Positions 45,257 to 56,426 of a DNA stretch of 64,000 bases are shown in pieces. Location of the stretch: the NCBI GenBank assembly GCA_013115145.1, contig JAAPAO010000089.1:1-64000 (forward strand). The letters run 5' to 3'. The position numbers were made by a program, and so were the translations under genes. Position 1 is the first letter of the stretch. Every line of letters starts with the position of its first letter. The notes below the pieces were generated by a model. It searched no databases, was not told the origin of the DNA, and saw nothing but the letters and a program-made list of their open reading frames with translations. The stretch is from Perkinsus chesapeaki. Taxonomy: Eukaryota; Perkinsozoa; Perkinsida; Perkinsidae.

Positions 45257-48200
45257 TTACTCCACTTCTAATTGCCCATCCTCTTCAAGATCCGTACAGT
45301 GTACAGCATTCTTAATCCTGTCTTCACCAAACGCAGCCCTCAGCGTGTCTACCGTCAACATGCAACCCATCACCGCGGTTTCGGTTCACCTGGTCGAAGT
45401 GCCTTTGCTATCTCAGGATCGTGAGGGCCAACAAATTTCCTGAATGCTCCGACCGCCGAATCCTGGCGGACCTACAGCGAATCTTTCTCAGCGTCACTCG
45501 CCCCTTAATTCCAACTTCGATTGCCAACGAAGGGCCGCCGCTGAGCTCCGTCACCTGTCCTGTGTATTCTGGAAGAACCCCACTGTAAACCTGACAAAGG
45601 ACGCCTAATGAGACGCTGAAAAAGACAATCGAGCGGACTATGGAGCAGGAGGGAAAGAGGAGAGCCATTAACTTAGCTTCGCACTTTCAAGCTGAGAAGG
45701 AACAAGTGGGGGGAGTGGTTACCTCCAAGAACTCCTCACATGATCGTTTGTCCAGGAAGCACCATCGCATGGCAGATATCTCAAACCTAAAAACTATCTC
45801 GGTGGGACTCGAACCCACAGTCTTTGGTTCCGAAGACCAACGCCTTATCCATTAGGCCACGAGACCACGCAAAACCATCCTTACAAACGTTACACGCCCA
45901 CTCACCCGCTATCTAATATCCTCTGAACAACTTCGCCGACCTTTGCCGTATTAGCAATCTGACCAAAACCACATTCAAACCCCTCACACGCCCATAGCGA
46001 ACCTACATGAGGCCGAACGACGCAGCACGTGCAGTTGTTGAATATTGCCGTCTCTTCCGCGCGGGAGTCCCGTCCTGAATCGGACGCTTTTATAAACAAA
46101 ATTGTCAAACCTTACCAAAGAAGAAGTCGATTTCTCGAGAGGCATTCTCATTGGAGTCGCTGCCGTGAACTGCGTTGCGAGTGGCATCCGTACCGTATCT
46201 GCACCAAAATCAACGTGGAGAGTTCCGTTTGCCACAGAAAAGATATATTCGCTATCACTAAAGGCTATTATTAATTCTACTTTTGGAATATCTCGGTATG
46301 CAAGCCGTGAGATGGTAAATGGTGAGCTGAACTAAGCTAGACTAAGCTCGTTCTGAAGTTCCAAGGAGAGTTCTTATTCCCTTCAATTCCCTTCTCACTC
46401 CCTTCACACAAAGAACTTCGTTCGCTAATTATGACACTGGTTTCCGAATATCTTATTCACCTCCCTTATTCTCACCAATAACGCAATCTCTTCAGGTTAT
46501 ACTCACAGTAATAAGGAGGCTTGGAGCCAAGACTGTCGGGAAGAACAACATAACCACAGCAATGATAACGTTATAACGATATCATTATACGAGTCCCACC
46601 GAGACGAGGTTTCCGGCCGTAAGGCTCCGCGATACTACTTCACATTAACAAAGAAATTCGCGCAAAGCAGTTTACCTCGGACGTAGTTGCCCTTCAACCA
46701 GTCTTCTCCATTTATTAACAGCATCGTCACCCCAAAGCTCTATGGCCACCACCGCATCAGATGTTACGAACCTGACAGCACCAGCTGGCCTACCGAATAG
46801 CTTCAAGCGAAACGAACCGAAGAATTGAGTTGAAATCTCTTACGTATGTTGGAGCCATACTTTTCGTACAAACTATACACACCAATTGATACTCTTGCCG
46901 CAACTGTATTCATTGCAGTATAATTTATATTATCACTCTCACACAGCTCTCTACACTCTTATTCTACTACTACCCCACCATTTCTAGGATCTATTCGTAA
47001 AGAGAGAGATTATCATTTCTCAGTGTCAATTTACCCTATTATTTCTCAGTATCAATTTATCTTATTATTTCCCAGTGTCAATTTATCTTATTATTTCTCA
47101 GTGTCAATTTATTCTATTATTTCTCAGTGTCAATTTATCTTATTATTTCTCAGTGCCAATTTACCCTATTATTTCTCAGTGTCAATTTATTCTATTATTT
47201 CTCAGTATCAATTTATCTTATTATTTCCTAGTATCAATTTTTATGATCATTTGAATCATTCATTCGCACATCGACCCACTATTATACATAAAGATTAATA
47301 CTCTATCAAAGCATCAAAGAAGCTCTTTCCCTTATGGTCCCTATAAAACTCCTGTGCTGCCTGCTTGTCCAACTTGCACATCCTCAAATTCTTAATAACA
47401 AACCTGAGCCACCACACATCCGCACTTCCCAACTATCCACTCTATCACCCTGCTTTGACTATCTCTCCAAGTATATCCCCAATGTGATTGTATGCATCAG
47501 GCTTTATCATGCCCAATGTGCGGCCCTTCATAGTCTCCAATTTCGAACGGGTAAACTGAGTAAATGAGTCAAATAGAATCTCTAAAAACAAATTCCAAAC
47601 ACACTTGTCTTTTAGTATAAATTGCAAAACACACTTTGCTTTTAGTATAAATTCCACACACACTTGTCTTTTAGTATAAATTGCAAACACACTTGTCTTT
47701 TAGTATAAATTGCAAACACACTTGTCTTTTAGTATAAATTGCAAACACACTTGTCTTTTAGTATAAATTTGCAAACACACTTGTCTTTTAGTATAAATTG
47801 CAAACACACTTGTCTTTTNNNNNNNNNNNNNNNNNNNNNNNNNNNNNNNNNNNNNNNNNNNNNNNNNNNNNNNNNNNNNNNNNNNNNNNNNNNNNNNNNN
47901 NNNNNNNNNNNNNCTTTTAGTATAAATTGCAAATACACTTGTCTTTTAGTATAAATTGCAAATACACTTGTCTTTTAGTATAAATTGCAAATACACTTGT
48001 CTTTTAGTATAAATTGAAAACACACTTGTGTTTTAGTGTAACGCGCAACCAGGTTGCCACAGACGAATCTGAGATGTTCCCGATAGGGTAACATATCTCC
48101 GCATCGGGGACACATTCGATTCCCAAGCAGCACATTTGTGTAAGGCTCGATCACTCCCTGCACATTCATGAAGGATACTTCAAATTCTTCAAGAACGTTG

Positions 48201-49108
48201 ATAGCTTCTCAACGGGATGAGATTGTCCAAGTTTACCATCGGCAATAAGCTCGCGGAGTATCATTTTACCACGAACAACGTAGCCGAAATTGATTAAGCC
48301 CAAAAAACGCTGCCACTTATAACTGTTGTTCAGACGAGGTTTTCCGTTCTCCCTACCAGTATTGAGTAGCTTCCTTACGTCACTGATGCGGACAGACATG
48401 CTTCAAAAGACATAACCGAAGCTCCACATTATAACTTCAAACACACGAAATTGACAAATACTGTATATTAGTTGTACGTGTGTACAAAATAAATGATGAC
48501 TTATCTATGACATCGATTCGAGCCACTACTACCAAGTTCACTCATTCCCTCATAAGCATAAATACAATGTATACATACATTAGCATTTACATTAACACTA
48601 ACATTACATGTTAGCATTATACAATGTATAAATGATATATATATAAACTTTAAATACGTAAAAGCATAAACAAATCTATGACTAATCTATGGTGGCATCA
48701 GTCCATCAAGCCACCACACCCAAGTTCGCTCAACCCTTCCCCAATTACTACCTCATCAGCATACTCTACTATCTTAAGCTGCCTCGAAAACACCGTTATC
48801 ATCGATCCGATATACAAGTCCTTAGCCGCCACTCCAGGATACTCACAACGCTTTAGAAAGGCTAAAATGAGAAATCCTATTCACCAACAACTACCAGGTC
48901 ACCACCTACGTCGACGGTTTTTAATATCGTACATCTCCAGAGTGCCGTCCCGCAAGAAATATCTGATCAACATCTGTACCAAGACCAGTAACCGCAGATG
49001 ACTATTGTAGGGTTGAATGAAAGCCAAGATATTATCGAATGGAGTTGTGGAGCCAGCGGTGCGCACCCTCACTTCAAACGCGCGAACAAACAAGTCATTC
49101 AGCTCCAT
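45257..49108 (-). CDS. NME7: NME7-type nucleoside diphosphate kinase homologue (DM10-NDK-NDK)
   Basis: Minus strand. A first Met candidate is at 49108. DM10 region: YFLRDGTLEMYDIKNRRR (near 48950) and LYIGSMITVFSRQLKIVEYA (near 48790). NDK-A: exon 47579-47459 (RTLGMIKPDAYNHIGDIL), exon 47403-47302 (FVIKNLRMCKLDKQAAQEFY), then after a 530-nt intron TSDAVVAIELWGDDAVNKW, and YGTDATRNAVHGSDSNENAS with the active His at 46165-46167. NDK-B: NNCTCCVVRPH, VGEVVQRILDSG, VYSGVLPEYTGQVTELSGGP, FRKFVGPHDPEIAKALRP, then IKNAVHCTDLEEDG with His at 45299-45301 and TAA 45257-45259. DM10-NDK-NDK is diagnostic of NME7, which is bound to centrosomal gamma-tubulin rings and ciliary doublet microtubules. The exon joining KWRRL to the active-site exon is not resolved. 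Introns hold two tandem arrays and a tRNA-Arg. Confidence 0.85.
45794..45866 (-). tRNA. tRNA-Arg (anticodon TCG)
   Basis: A 73-nt cloverleaf on the minus strand: acceptor GGTCTCG, D-arm GCCTAATGGATAAGGC, anticodon loop CTTCGGA flanked by TTGGT/ACCAA, T-arm GTGGGTTCGAGTCCCAC. The first acceptor pair is G:A and the second G:T. It lies in sense orientation inside an NME7 intron, between the exon ending RILDSG (about 45905) and the VYSG exon (about 45620). Confidence 0.88.
47023..47245. repeat. 26-bp tandem repeat array in an NME7 intron
   Basis: About eight copies of TATTATTTCTCAGTGTCAAT plus TTATCT (26 bp), with scattered C/T and G/A changes. It lies wholly within the 530-nt intron 46772-47301 of NME7. 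The 91-codon plus ORF across it is an artefact of the repeat. Confidence 0.9.
47594..48040. repeat. 29-bp minisatellite array with assembly gap
   Basis: At least ten visible copies of ACACTTGTCTTTTAGTATAA plus ATTGCAAAC (29 bp), nearly identical in the middle and more variable at the edges. A 95-N gap (47819-47913) interrupts it, so the true copy number is unknown. It lies in the NME7 intron between the DM10 and NDK-A exons. Confidence 0.93.
47819..47913. other. Assembly gap (95 N)
   Basis: A run of 95 undetermined bases with the same 29-bp repeat on both sides. The array probably could not be assembled; the N count may not reflect real length. Confidence 0.99.
48040..48399 (-). CDS. Hypothetical ORF nested in an NME7 intron
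   Basis: ATG 48399 starts a 77-codon frame (e.g. SYKWQRFLGLINFGYVVRGK), and an overlapping downstream frame (48169 on) continues with GVIEPYTNVLLGNRMCPRCG and a further Cys, a possible zinc-binding motif. Composition looks coding in both, so an intron near 48170-48140 probably joins them, although I could not find an in-phase pair. The 3' end dissolves into the 29-bp minisatellite. It has the same strand as NME7. It could be a nested gene, a relic, or alternative NME7 exons. Confidence 0.3.
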
Positions 49109-49243
49109 CTGGGGAGGTCATGGCTGGTACATAATATAGCACCTCTATAGTATTATAGAATATCCTCTATATAATATATAGCCAACATATCATTCAAGAG
49201 TCGTTCCATGGAGATATTGCGAGAAAATATTTTTTTGCCAAAA

Positions 49244-49320
49244 AATGGCGGGCCTGGGAATCGAACCTGCGACCCCGCATGGAATTTGATAATGATATGT
49301 AAACACGCTGAGCTCCGCAT
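49244..49320 (-). pseudogene. tRNA-like remnant
   Basis: The minus strand carries an A-box-like GAGCTCAGCGTG and a B-box-like GGTTCGATTCC about 50 nt apart, ending GGCCCGCCA, but the T stem and acceptor do not pair and no anticodon stem forms. It is either a decayed tRNA or a tRNA-derived SINE head. Confidence 0.4.
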
Positions 49321-49525
49321 AACCTTCGCGAATGGCGTATAAAACATGTAATATTGTTCGACGAAGATGGATCTTTGTCCATAGGAATGAAGGATTCCAC
49401 AGATCCTGGGCCCCTCGGTGATGCGCGGTTGACCTAGTACGGAGAGCTGAAACATCGCACACAAGCGGGACAGTTGTAACACAACTTATGTGAGGTGATA
49501 TTTCGAACGAAAAGAATAATAACAG

Positions 49526-49599
49526 TGGTCGATGCAGGGCTCGAACCTGCGACCCTCGCGTTATTAGCACGATGCTCTAACCGACTGAGCTAAACGACC
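49526..49599 (-). tRNA. tRNA-Ile (anticodon AAT), second copy
   Basis: The 74-nt minus-strand gene is identical over the mature length to the plus-strand tRNA-Ile at 15956-16029, apart from flanks (same D-arm, CTAATAA anticodon loop and T-arm). It is intergenic, upstream of NME7. Confidence 0.94.
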
Positions 49600-50715
49600 T
49601 CTTATTCATACACTAATGTCGCAATCTACAATCCTTCCTACCAATAACCCGACAGGCATTGCCCTAGGACCATGTCTGACACCTGACACGCTCGGCCACA
49701 CTGTCTCCGTCAGTGTATAATACACTAAACCTAATTGGTCTCTAATAGTTCAAACGTTACCCAAACAACATATACACAGTATCATTTAATACTCACATTC
49801 TTACGTACATAATTTGCTTCATCATAACTTATATACTTTCACGCTTCTTCACGAATTACCCTTTTATCACCTATACTCGTATAGTTGCCAGTTCAGGCTT
49901 TACGTCAGCATTAGTTCTTCGCTGCTACTACTACGGAAATCATAGTATGAATGCTATAGGCTATCACATATATCACAAGCCAGCATTATACACCACAACA
50001 ATGTGTCATTTCTCCACGTTATGAAAAGGACATTATATTCTCTTTCGCGTTTTCCACGATCCGCCTCCCCCTCCCTTTACTACGTCAGCTGATAACGCCG
50101 AAACAGCTCCGCAGTCTGATCGAACCATTCCACAAAGAAGGTGTATCGATCTTCATTAGCGTTGGTCCTCACCATTATAAAATTATACTATCCACAAAAA
50201 TCGCCCAGTAAATAAACTCAACCTCCAGACTCCTCAGAAAACCCAAATTAAATCTATTATGCACAATCAGCTCGCCCTTAGCCCAGCTATCTGCGGAGGC
50301 ACCTCATGAAAGGCTCCCTTATTCAGCTCCTCCACTTCAGTTTCCTCTTCCTCACCAGTCGTCTTTTGCACTAGCCAAATCACCGCACTGGCATCTCGAC
50401 CGTACCCAGTAGTAGCCTGAGAACTTTCGGCTTAACTCATTAGCATTTAGAATGCCCTCCTTGCCTCTCATTCGTCGTACGAGCGTTCGATTATCAGTTG
50501 ATCTATCAAACTCATACCATTAGAAAGCCCTCGTTTTATTCTCTCCGGTGGAGTACGTAGAAGATATTGAATAAACATTATCAAGTAAAAATATATAACT
50601 CCTCAGTAGTACAGCACGTTGCGTATTACTAAATAATCAAACTAAAGTTAGCAGTAGTGCACACGGTGTTCATTTACCACTAAAGTCTTTTCTGCAAAGA
50701 GGAACTAATGCGACA
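49600..50715. other. No gene seen
   Basis: No ORF above 60 codons with features. Pyrimidine-rich and A/T-rich patches occur. It probably includes the 3' UTR of the WD40 gene on the right side. Confidence 0.45.
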
Positions 50716-53700
50716 TTACAAAGCCCAGGGCGAAAGCTTTCTTATGGCGCCCACCGTATTCCAGCGAGTGGACCCCTCCCATGCAGCAGCGCCATGTATG
50801 ATATAATAATGTATTGTCCTATAATAACCCTCCAAATCCTCCCGAGCTACTACCAGAACCCTTCCATTGGAGTTTGCTGAGACACTCGATAAAGCGCAGA
50901 GATGTCCAACAGGCGACCGTCCCGTTTGCTTCCCCGAACAGAGATCGATTACGTAAAGGCGTCGATCTAAGCCCGGCACGAACAGCAAAGGGGCTTCTGA
51001 ATCTGAAAAGTCAAAGTGATGCTACCGAGTACTAGACAACCAACCAAATACGATGTGAGAAAGAGGGTGATCAGTGCCTTCTGATATATATAACGGATAT
51101 CCAGACATAGCACGAATATTACTACCCGTATTCGAGTTGATTAGCTCTACTACTAACTGAAATAATAATATGCTGTGACTAATAATCTGTGAACCGTCTC
51201 CACCACTACCGGCTTAGCTGCAGCAGTGATGATATTTTAATCTTAATATGAATTATTAATCGATTAGTTATGTGCATTTTCAATTACTTTCACTATCTTT
51301 GTCTAATTGTCAAGTCCGCAAAGTTAACTCCAAATCAAAAAATTGCTGCATTAGAGGCGGAGCGATGCAAAACCCACCTGTAGTGACACACGGTCTGCAA
51401 AAGTGTTTAATTTTATCTCCCTCTTCCTTATTTGAAGGCGCCTTAGTTGAAGTTGACTGAGGTGATCCCTGCACTGACTGAGCTCGGCTGCTGGGAGCAC
51501 TCTAAGAAATCAAAGTCGAATCCAGCGTTCGGGTAGTATCTTACGAAGCTGTAAAAACCCCGCATCAACCTCACGAAATCGATGAGATTTTCACCATTTC
51601 CCATGTCGCCTCGAAACTGAACGTTTCAGGCTTCCGCTTATTACGCAATACGCTCTCGAGAATGTGTGGGTGCTGTGTAAATATTAGTTACTAAATAACC
51701 AGTAGAACGATTATCCCACTCGCATGAGACTGACCCCCCTTTAAAGCCTATATTACCTCACTCATCCCTCTGCAGTTGTTGCCTGGTTGCTCGAAACCGT
51801 GAAGCCACCTACAGTGAATAATACTACAGGCGATATAATGGGGAGTATGTATCTCACACTTGACGATAACAAATGATATTCATATACAATTACAACTAAA
51901 TATTGATAAAGAGATTTATAACGACTAGTTTACAAGGTAAATTTTAAATTATAAATCTATCGACAAGTACTGGGAATAAAAGTAGGAGCTGAAGTAGGGA
52001 CAGCACCCAAGCACCCCTGTAGTAGCAAACCATAGCTACCAATTGAGTGATATGCAATGATATTAACAACGTTAGGAATCGATTGTTCCAACTGGCTTGC
52101 GAAGGCACCTAATAATACCACTTCTACTACCGTCATGTGAGCTAACACAGCAAAGTAAATCCCTCATTAAGAAACCTACAAAGTAACTCGTTGTAATGTG
52201 AGTTTCTTACCTCATAGTTTGATGAGACCTCAAATCCCAAACTCGTGCCAATCCGTCCGAATACAACCCGGCAACATAAACAGGCGTAGATCTGCCCACC
52301 ACTACCCACTCGACCGCTAAGCACCGACGCTACTTGTCACGGATGTCTCGACTTTGCATTGTCGCGCCCATGCATTCAGTTCCACTCGCACCCGCACCGA
52401 GCGTCCGCAAACAGTCGCCAGACCACGAGGACCAGAGACGGATCATTCCATCGAGGCCAGCGGTGAACTGATGAGGAAAAGTCGGTATGAAATGGAAGGG
52501 AAAGTCTTACTATAACAGAGTCGTCCTGAGCGTATCCCACCGAAGAGAGCGGGCCATGGGACGCCACCGTGTCGATATGTGGCTTGTTCTGTGAGGATGT
52601 GTAGTGGCTCGAAAGGGATGCAACTAAAATGCACCGACCAGGGATCGAACTTGAGGTCTCGAATTGAGATTTACACAGAGCGGAGGTAAGATCAATGACA
52701 CCGCAGGCCGCTAAGACCAACTGGGAAAGCCGGGGACGCTCTGAAACCGTATGGCTTCAGAGGAAGGCGCTCCTCGCTAATCAAAAAGAGCTTCCAATGC
52801 GGAGGAGAAAGAACAGAGATTTTTATAGGAAATATTCCTAGACCAGAGGGAAACGTCCATTTAAATTCCTATGGAGGACATCTGACATTCTTTTATAGCT
52901 CACTGATCACCGTGAAGGTGAAGATTACTTGCCCAACTGAGTGAAAACGATTATCATTCGAGATTCATCCTAATTTTTCGAACCCATTAAATTTCATGCA
53001 TTCCCTAAGTTGCCCATATCCATTCCCATAGCTCACATTGCCTAATATCCCACAGGTGAAGTACACCTTGACTGTCACCACTGGCAAGCGAGCAACAGTT
53101 CGGTGAGTTACCCATCGATACGCAATAAGCTGGATCTTCGCACTTTGCCCTGCCGATCGGGCCTTCAGCACCTATAAGCGTTATAGTCCAAGAGCATTTC
53201 ATACGAGGAGGCGATGTCGGCCTACTCGTTGAACGATTACCGTAAGGATGCTGGAGATTGAGGAAGTGAGTAAAATATTACTCTATATAGATAGGTTTGA
53301 CTACCTTGATATTTGAAGGTTATAATACTGAATGGATAGTAATAGAGATATAATGCTCCGACGGTGAGTATGCAAAAATAAAAGCAAATAGTTTCTAAAG
53401 GATCTTACTGGCCAACTGCACTGATGCTTCCCGTGTCAGATCTTGTCGCATCGACTGTATCAAATTTGTTGGAATGAATATTATTCATTCTTGGTTGTTA
53501 TAATTATTTCTTGAGCCAATCATATTATAATTCTTTGCTGGTCCTTCCATTGGATGATTAAGCGTACTATTTTTTTCATTATCCACCGGCATCAGAGTCT
53601 TACTTGCTCGGATATCCCAGAGAAGTACCGCTCCTCCTTCACATGAAGTCACCACCCAATTGCCACTACCATGCCAAGTACAGTCGGTTAGGGGGTGAAT

Positions 53701-53950
53701 ATGGCCACCAGATAGGGTTACTATCAGTCTAAAGGTTGAAGCGTGCAAGATACAGAGTAGGTTAACAAAGGTGCGCTTTGTCGTAGTACCTTCCGACATT
53801 CAAGTCCCATATTTTAGCTGAACTATCCGCACTTGCCGTAGCCAGTTTATCATCATTGCTGAAGGTCCCTCGCACCACACAGGCTTCGTGGCCGGTCAGC
53901 CTGCAAGCGGCCGCCAATTTTACTGTCATCAACCCGAGGAAAAGATCCAA
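50716..53950 (-). CDS. WD40-repeat protein
   Basis: Minus-strand exons, 5' to 3', each give WD40 blades: LTGHEACVVRGTFSNDDKLA with ASADSSAKIWDLN (53900-53780), HIHPLTDCTWHGSGNW with GGAVLLWDIR (about 53700-53610), ASGDSQGVLHLWDIR (about 53080), AGLDGMIRLWSSWSGDCLRT (about 52440-52380), AGLYSDGLARVWDLRSHQ (about 52270-52210), and FVPGLDRRLYVIDLCSGK (about 50950). MTVKLAAACRLTGHE suggests a start near 53930. At least six blades imply a full beta-propeller, a protein-interaction scaffold. The H-x-x-x-D...G...SC...LWD blade recalls SPAG16/PF20, but other WD40 families fit too. The tRNA-like remnant at 52629 lies in an intron. Divergent from the E2 gene. Confidence 0.7.
52629..52705 (-). pseudogene. 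tRNA-like remnant in WD40 gene intron
   Basis: The minus-strand segment with B-box-like AGTTCGATCCCTGG, ending GGTCGGTGCA, resembles the 3' half of a tRNA. The 5' half cannot be folded and the acceptor does not pair. It is a tRNA relic or SINE-like fragment. Confidence 0.3.
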
Positions 53951-54178
53951 CGATTATGCTTCGAGCGAGTTCGAGGCATCTCGGAATTAGTTACGAACGA
54001 TTATGCTCATTTCGTGCTTGTCGACGAGTTGCGTCTTACTCGACTAGGGGGAAGTCTCTGCGAGATGTGGTGAATGGGGTCTCATAGTACATAGGGAATT
54101 CAGCCTTTGGGTATCTTAGGTTGGAGCCTGCATCAATAACTATTAAAATATTCCCTCGGCTTCAGTTCTGTTATCATC
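53951..54178. promoter_or_regulatory. Compact divergent promoter region (WD40 gene / E2 gene)
   Basis: Only about 230 bp separate the likely start of the minus-strand WD40 gene from ATG 54179 of the plus-strand E2 gene, so both promoters must be here unless unseen 5' exons exist. No motif was recognised. Confidence 0.35.
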
Positions 54179-56426
54179 ATGTCTCAAGCGACAGCAGCAA
54201 ACCGAAAGCACACAGACTTTGCTCGATTGTAAGTGGTCAGTCAACCGACCTCTGGAGGATCTTCCTCAGAATGCGAGCTGGGTATCAAGTCGACGCGGAT
54301 CCAGATTCGAAGAACGTCACGCAAGATTTCTCTGTTGTATTCTACGCCCCAGAAAGCTGTAAGTCCGCAACGGTCCTCTGTAAACTAAACGACACCTCAC
54401 TGGTCATTCTATCAGGAAAGCTGTTAAGGAAAATCTATGCGAAAAAGTGCCTGAATTTCTGCAGCCAAAGAAGGGGAAATTTCAGAAATTCTTGAGCATT
54501 TTTACCATATAGAGCCGGTGTGTTGCATGACCTAACCTTCTTGTTCAGCTCCCTATAAGGGTGGTATATATCGAATACACGTTGAGCTTCCCGAGCAGTA
54601 TCCCTATCAGAGTCCAAGCATTGGATTCAGGAACAGGTGAGGCAAATCTTATAGGCTTCCATTATCGTGATGACGGGAAAGTGCGGTAGGAGTAATTCCC
54701 GAGATTACTTGAGTCCCGATGTGGGCAGTGCATCGAGGCTTCCTCGGTTAATCCAACAAGTTCTCTCAACACACATAACGTGTAACACGTCGCTTTCGGC
54801 CAAAGTTGAGCGAAATTTTCACTGCTGTGGGGTTTAGTTTACCAGGCCTTGCTGTATTAAAACAGCAGTCAGTAGCTTACTTTTAATAAATGGACGATAT
54901 CTATCGAAAATTCGAAGGGAATTTGCACGACTGTAAATGGGCATATTTTGAATCAAAGTATATGTCTGTAACGGAGCATAGATAAAGCACTACTCGACGG
55001 GCGCAATTGCGGACTCTCTCCTTTACAGGGGCAAATGTTACTACAGGTGGAACAATCCAATCGACCTTCAACAGAAACCCCAGGAACAGTGTGTTAATTG
55101 AAAACTCTGCGGTGTGACGCTATGGCATTTCTGTTGTTAGGATATTTCATCCTAACATCGATGAGCGAAGTGGTTCTGTGTGCTTGGATGTCATCAACCA
55201 GACTTGGACGCCACTGTACTCGTTAGTCAATATCTTTGACGTCTTCCTTCCCCAGTTATTAGCGTAAGTTGAGGCTTTCGGAATCTTGCGAGGACAAGCA
55301 TTTTAGCAGCTGCGGCCTCGGTTGGTTGGGATTCGGATTGTTATTGCCTTATAATTGTTTCGATGAATATCTCATAATAACCTATCAGACATATCGTAAT
55401 TGTTGAATAGTCTATTCCGTGGGGAATATGACTATCTCTTCTTCCTGTATTCCCTGCGCATTGCGGCAATGCCCATTCTGGCAGATACGTCAAATGCTAG
55501 GCAATGTCATCGTTCAACATATGACGTATCGTTGTCCAAAACTGACCTCTATCTTGTGCAAGCTCAAGGTCTCTGATAGATACCCGAACCCATCGGATCC
55601 GTTGAATCCTGATGCAGCCGCATTGATGCTGCGAGATAAGACTGCGTACAGCGATAAATGCCAAGGTAGAAAGATTCTTTCAAGGTTGATTCACTGTCAG
55701 TACGATTTTCTCACGCGCCAGAAAATACCAATGCTGGGAGATTTGAAAATCTTTTGTATAATTTTTTCTATAAAATTTTTTATAATTTTCTAATTCTTTT
55801 TGTTTTAAAGTTTTCCTATATTTTTTGCGAACCGGCGACTGTTGCATTCCGACATGGTGTTGATTATTCTGTAGTGACTCTTTTTCAGAGTACGTACGTT
55901 TGTACGCCTCGTCCTCCTCGATCCTCGGCCGGAAGAGCAGCGATGATGAAGTCGATGAAGCCTGCTCCCCTCAAGCTAGTCCGTTGCAGCAACCAAGGCG
56001 AATGGTGAGACGACTCACTTGTTTATGGGAATAGACTTGCACGTCAATATTCGGTCGAAGGAGAAGAAGCGGCATATTCCCACAAGGTCGCCCAAAAGAA
56101 GAGTGTGGTCTCAGGCGGCTGGTTCGTGCTGCAGTACGATTTCGTCCTCAACGACATTCTGTCAGAGCCCAACAGCGCTCACTCCAGTCGTTCGAGGCAG
56201 ACCAATAGGCGGCAGCTCAGACGTTGCCAGTCGGTTCCTCGTGACGTCTGAGCCGTGCAGCCGCGGATTAGGTTCTCCTCGAGGGCTGGAGGCCAGTATG
56301 ATGCTGGCAGAAGTTAGCCTAGAGTCTGCGCAGGACGAATCGATGAGCGACGGTAGCGACGCTGTAACGGTGAGCGAGCTGTCTCAGTTGGACTGTGTGG
56401 GAGAGCTGGATTTGGAAGGCTTATAG
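54179..56426 (+). CDS. UBE2H: Ubiquitin-conjugating enzyme E2, UBE2H type
   Basis: ATG 54179 ([16 protein letters not shown]) is followed by a 41-nt intron (GTAAGTGG...TTCCTCAG), then the E2 fold: [60 protein letters not shown] with the catalytic Cys at 55181-55183, [16 protein letters not shown], and [18 protein letters not shown] (about 55580-55640). SPSIGF, the C-L-D-V-I-N-Q-T-W block and D-P-L-N-x-D-A-A are hallmarks of UBE2H/Ubc8. The C-terminus is extended, Ser-rich and ends in an acidic tail to TAG 56424-56426; UBE2H also has an acidic tail, which is phosphorylated in yeast and human. UBE2H works with GID/CTLH E3 ligases. The extension (about 150 residues) is longer than usual. Confidence 0.85.

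Noticed and set aside
46772-46858. NME7 internal exon starting MAPTYLFGRPAGAV
   Set aside because: It reads as a neat start with a short intron, but the NDK alignment (ALIE joined to FVTSDAVVAIEL) uses the CTGTCAG acceptor at 46772 and makes this part of an intron.
47729-47938. ORFs across the minisatellite and N gap
   Set aside because: They are created by the repeat and undetermined bases; 29 bp is not a multiple of three, and the NME7 exons lie outside.
47594-48040. Possible CRISPR array
   Set aside because: The 29-bp units are contiguous with no unique spacers, and the locus is eukaryotic intron sequence.
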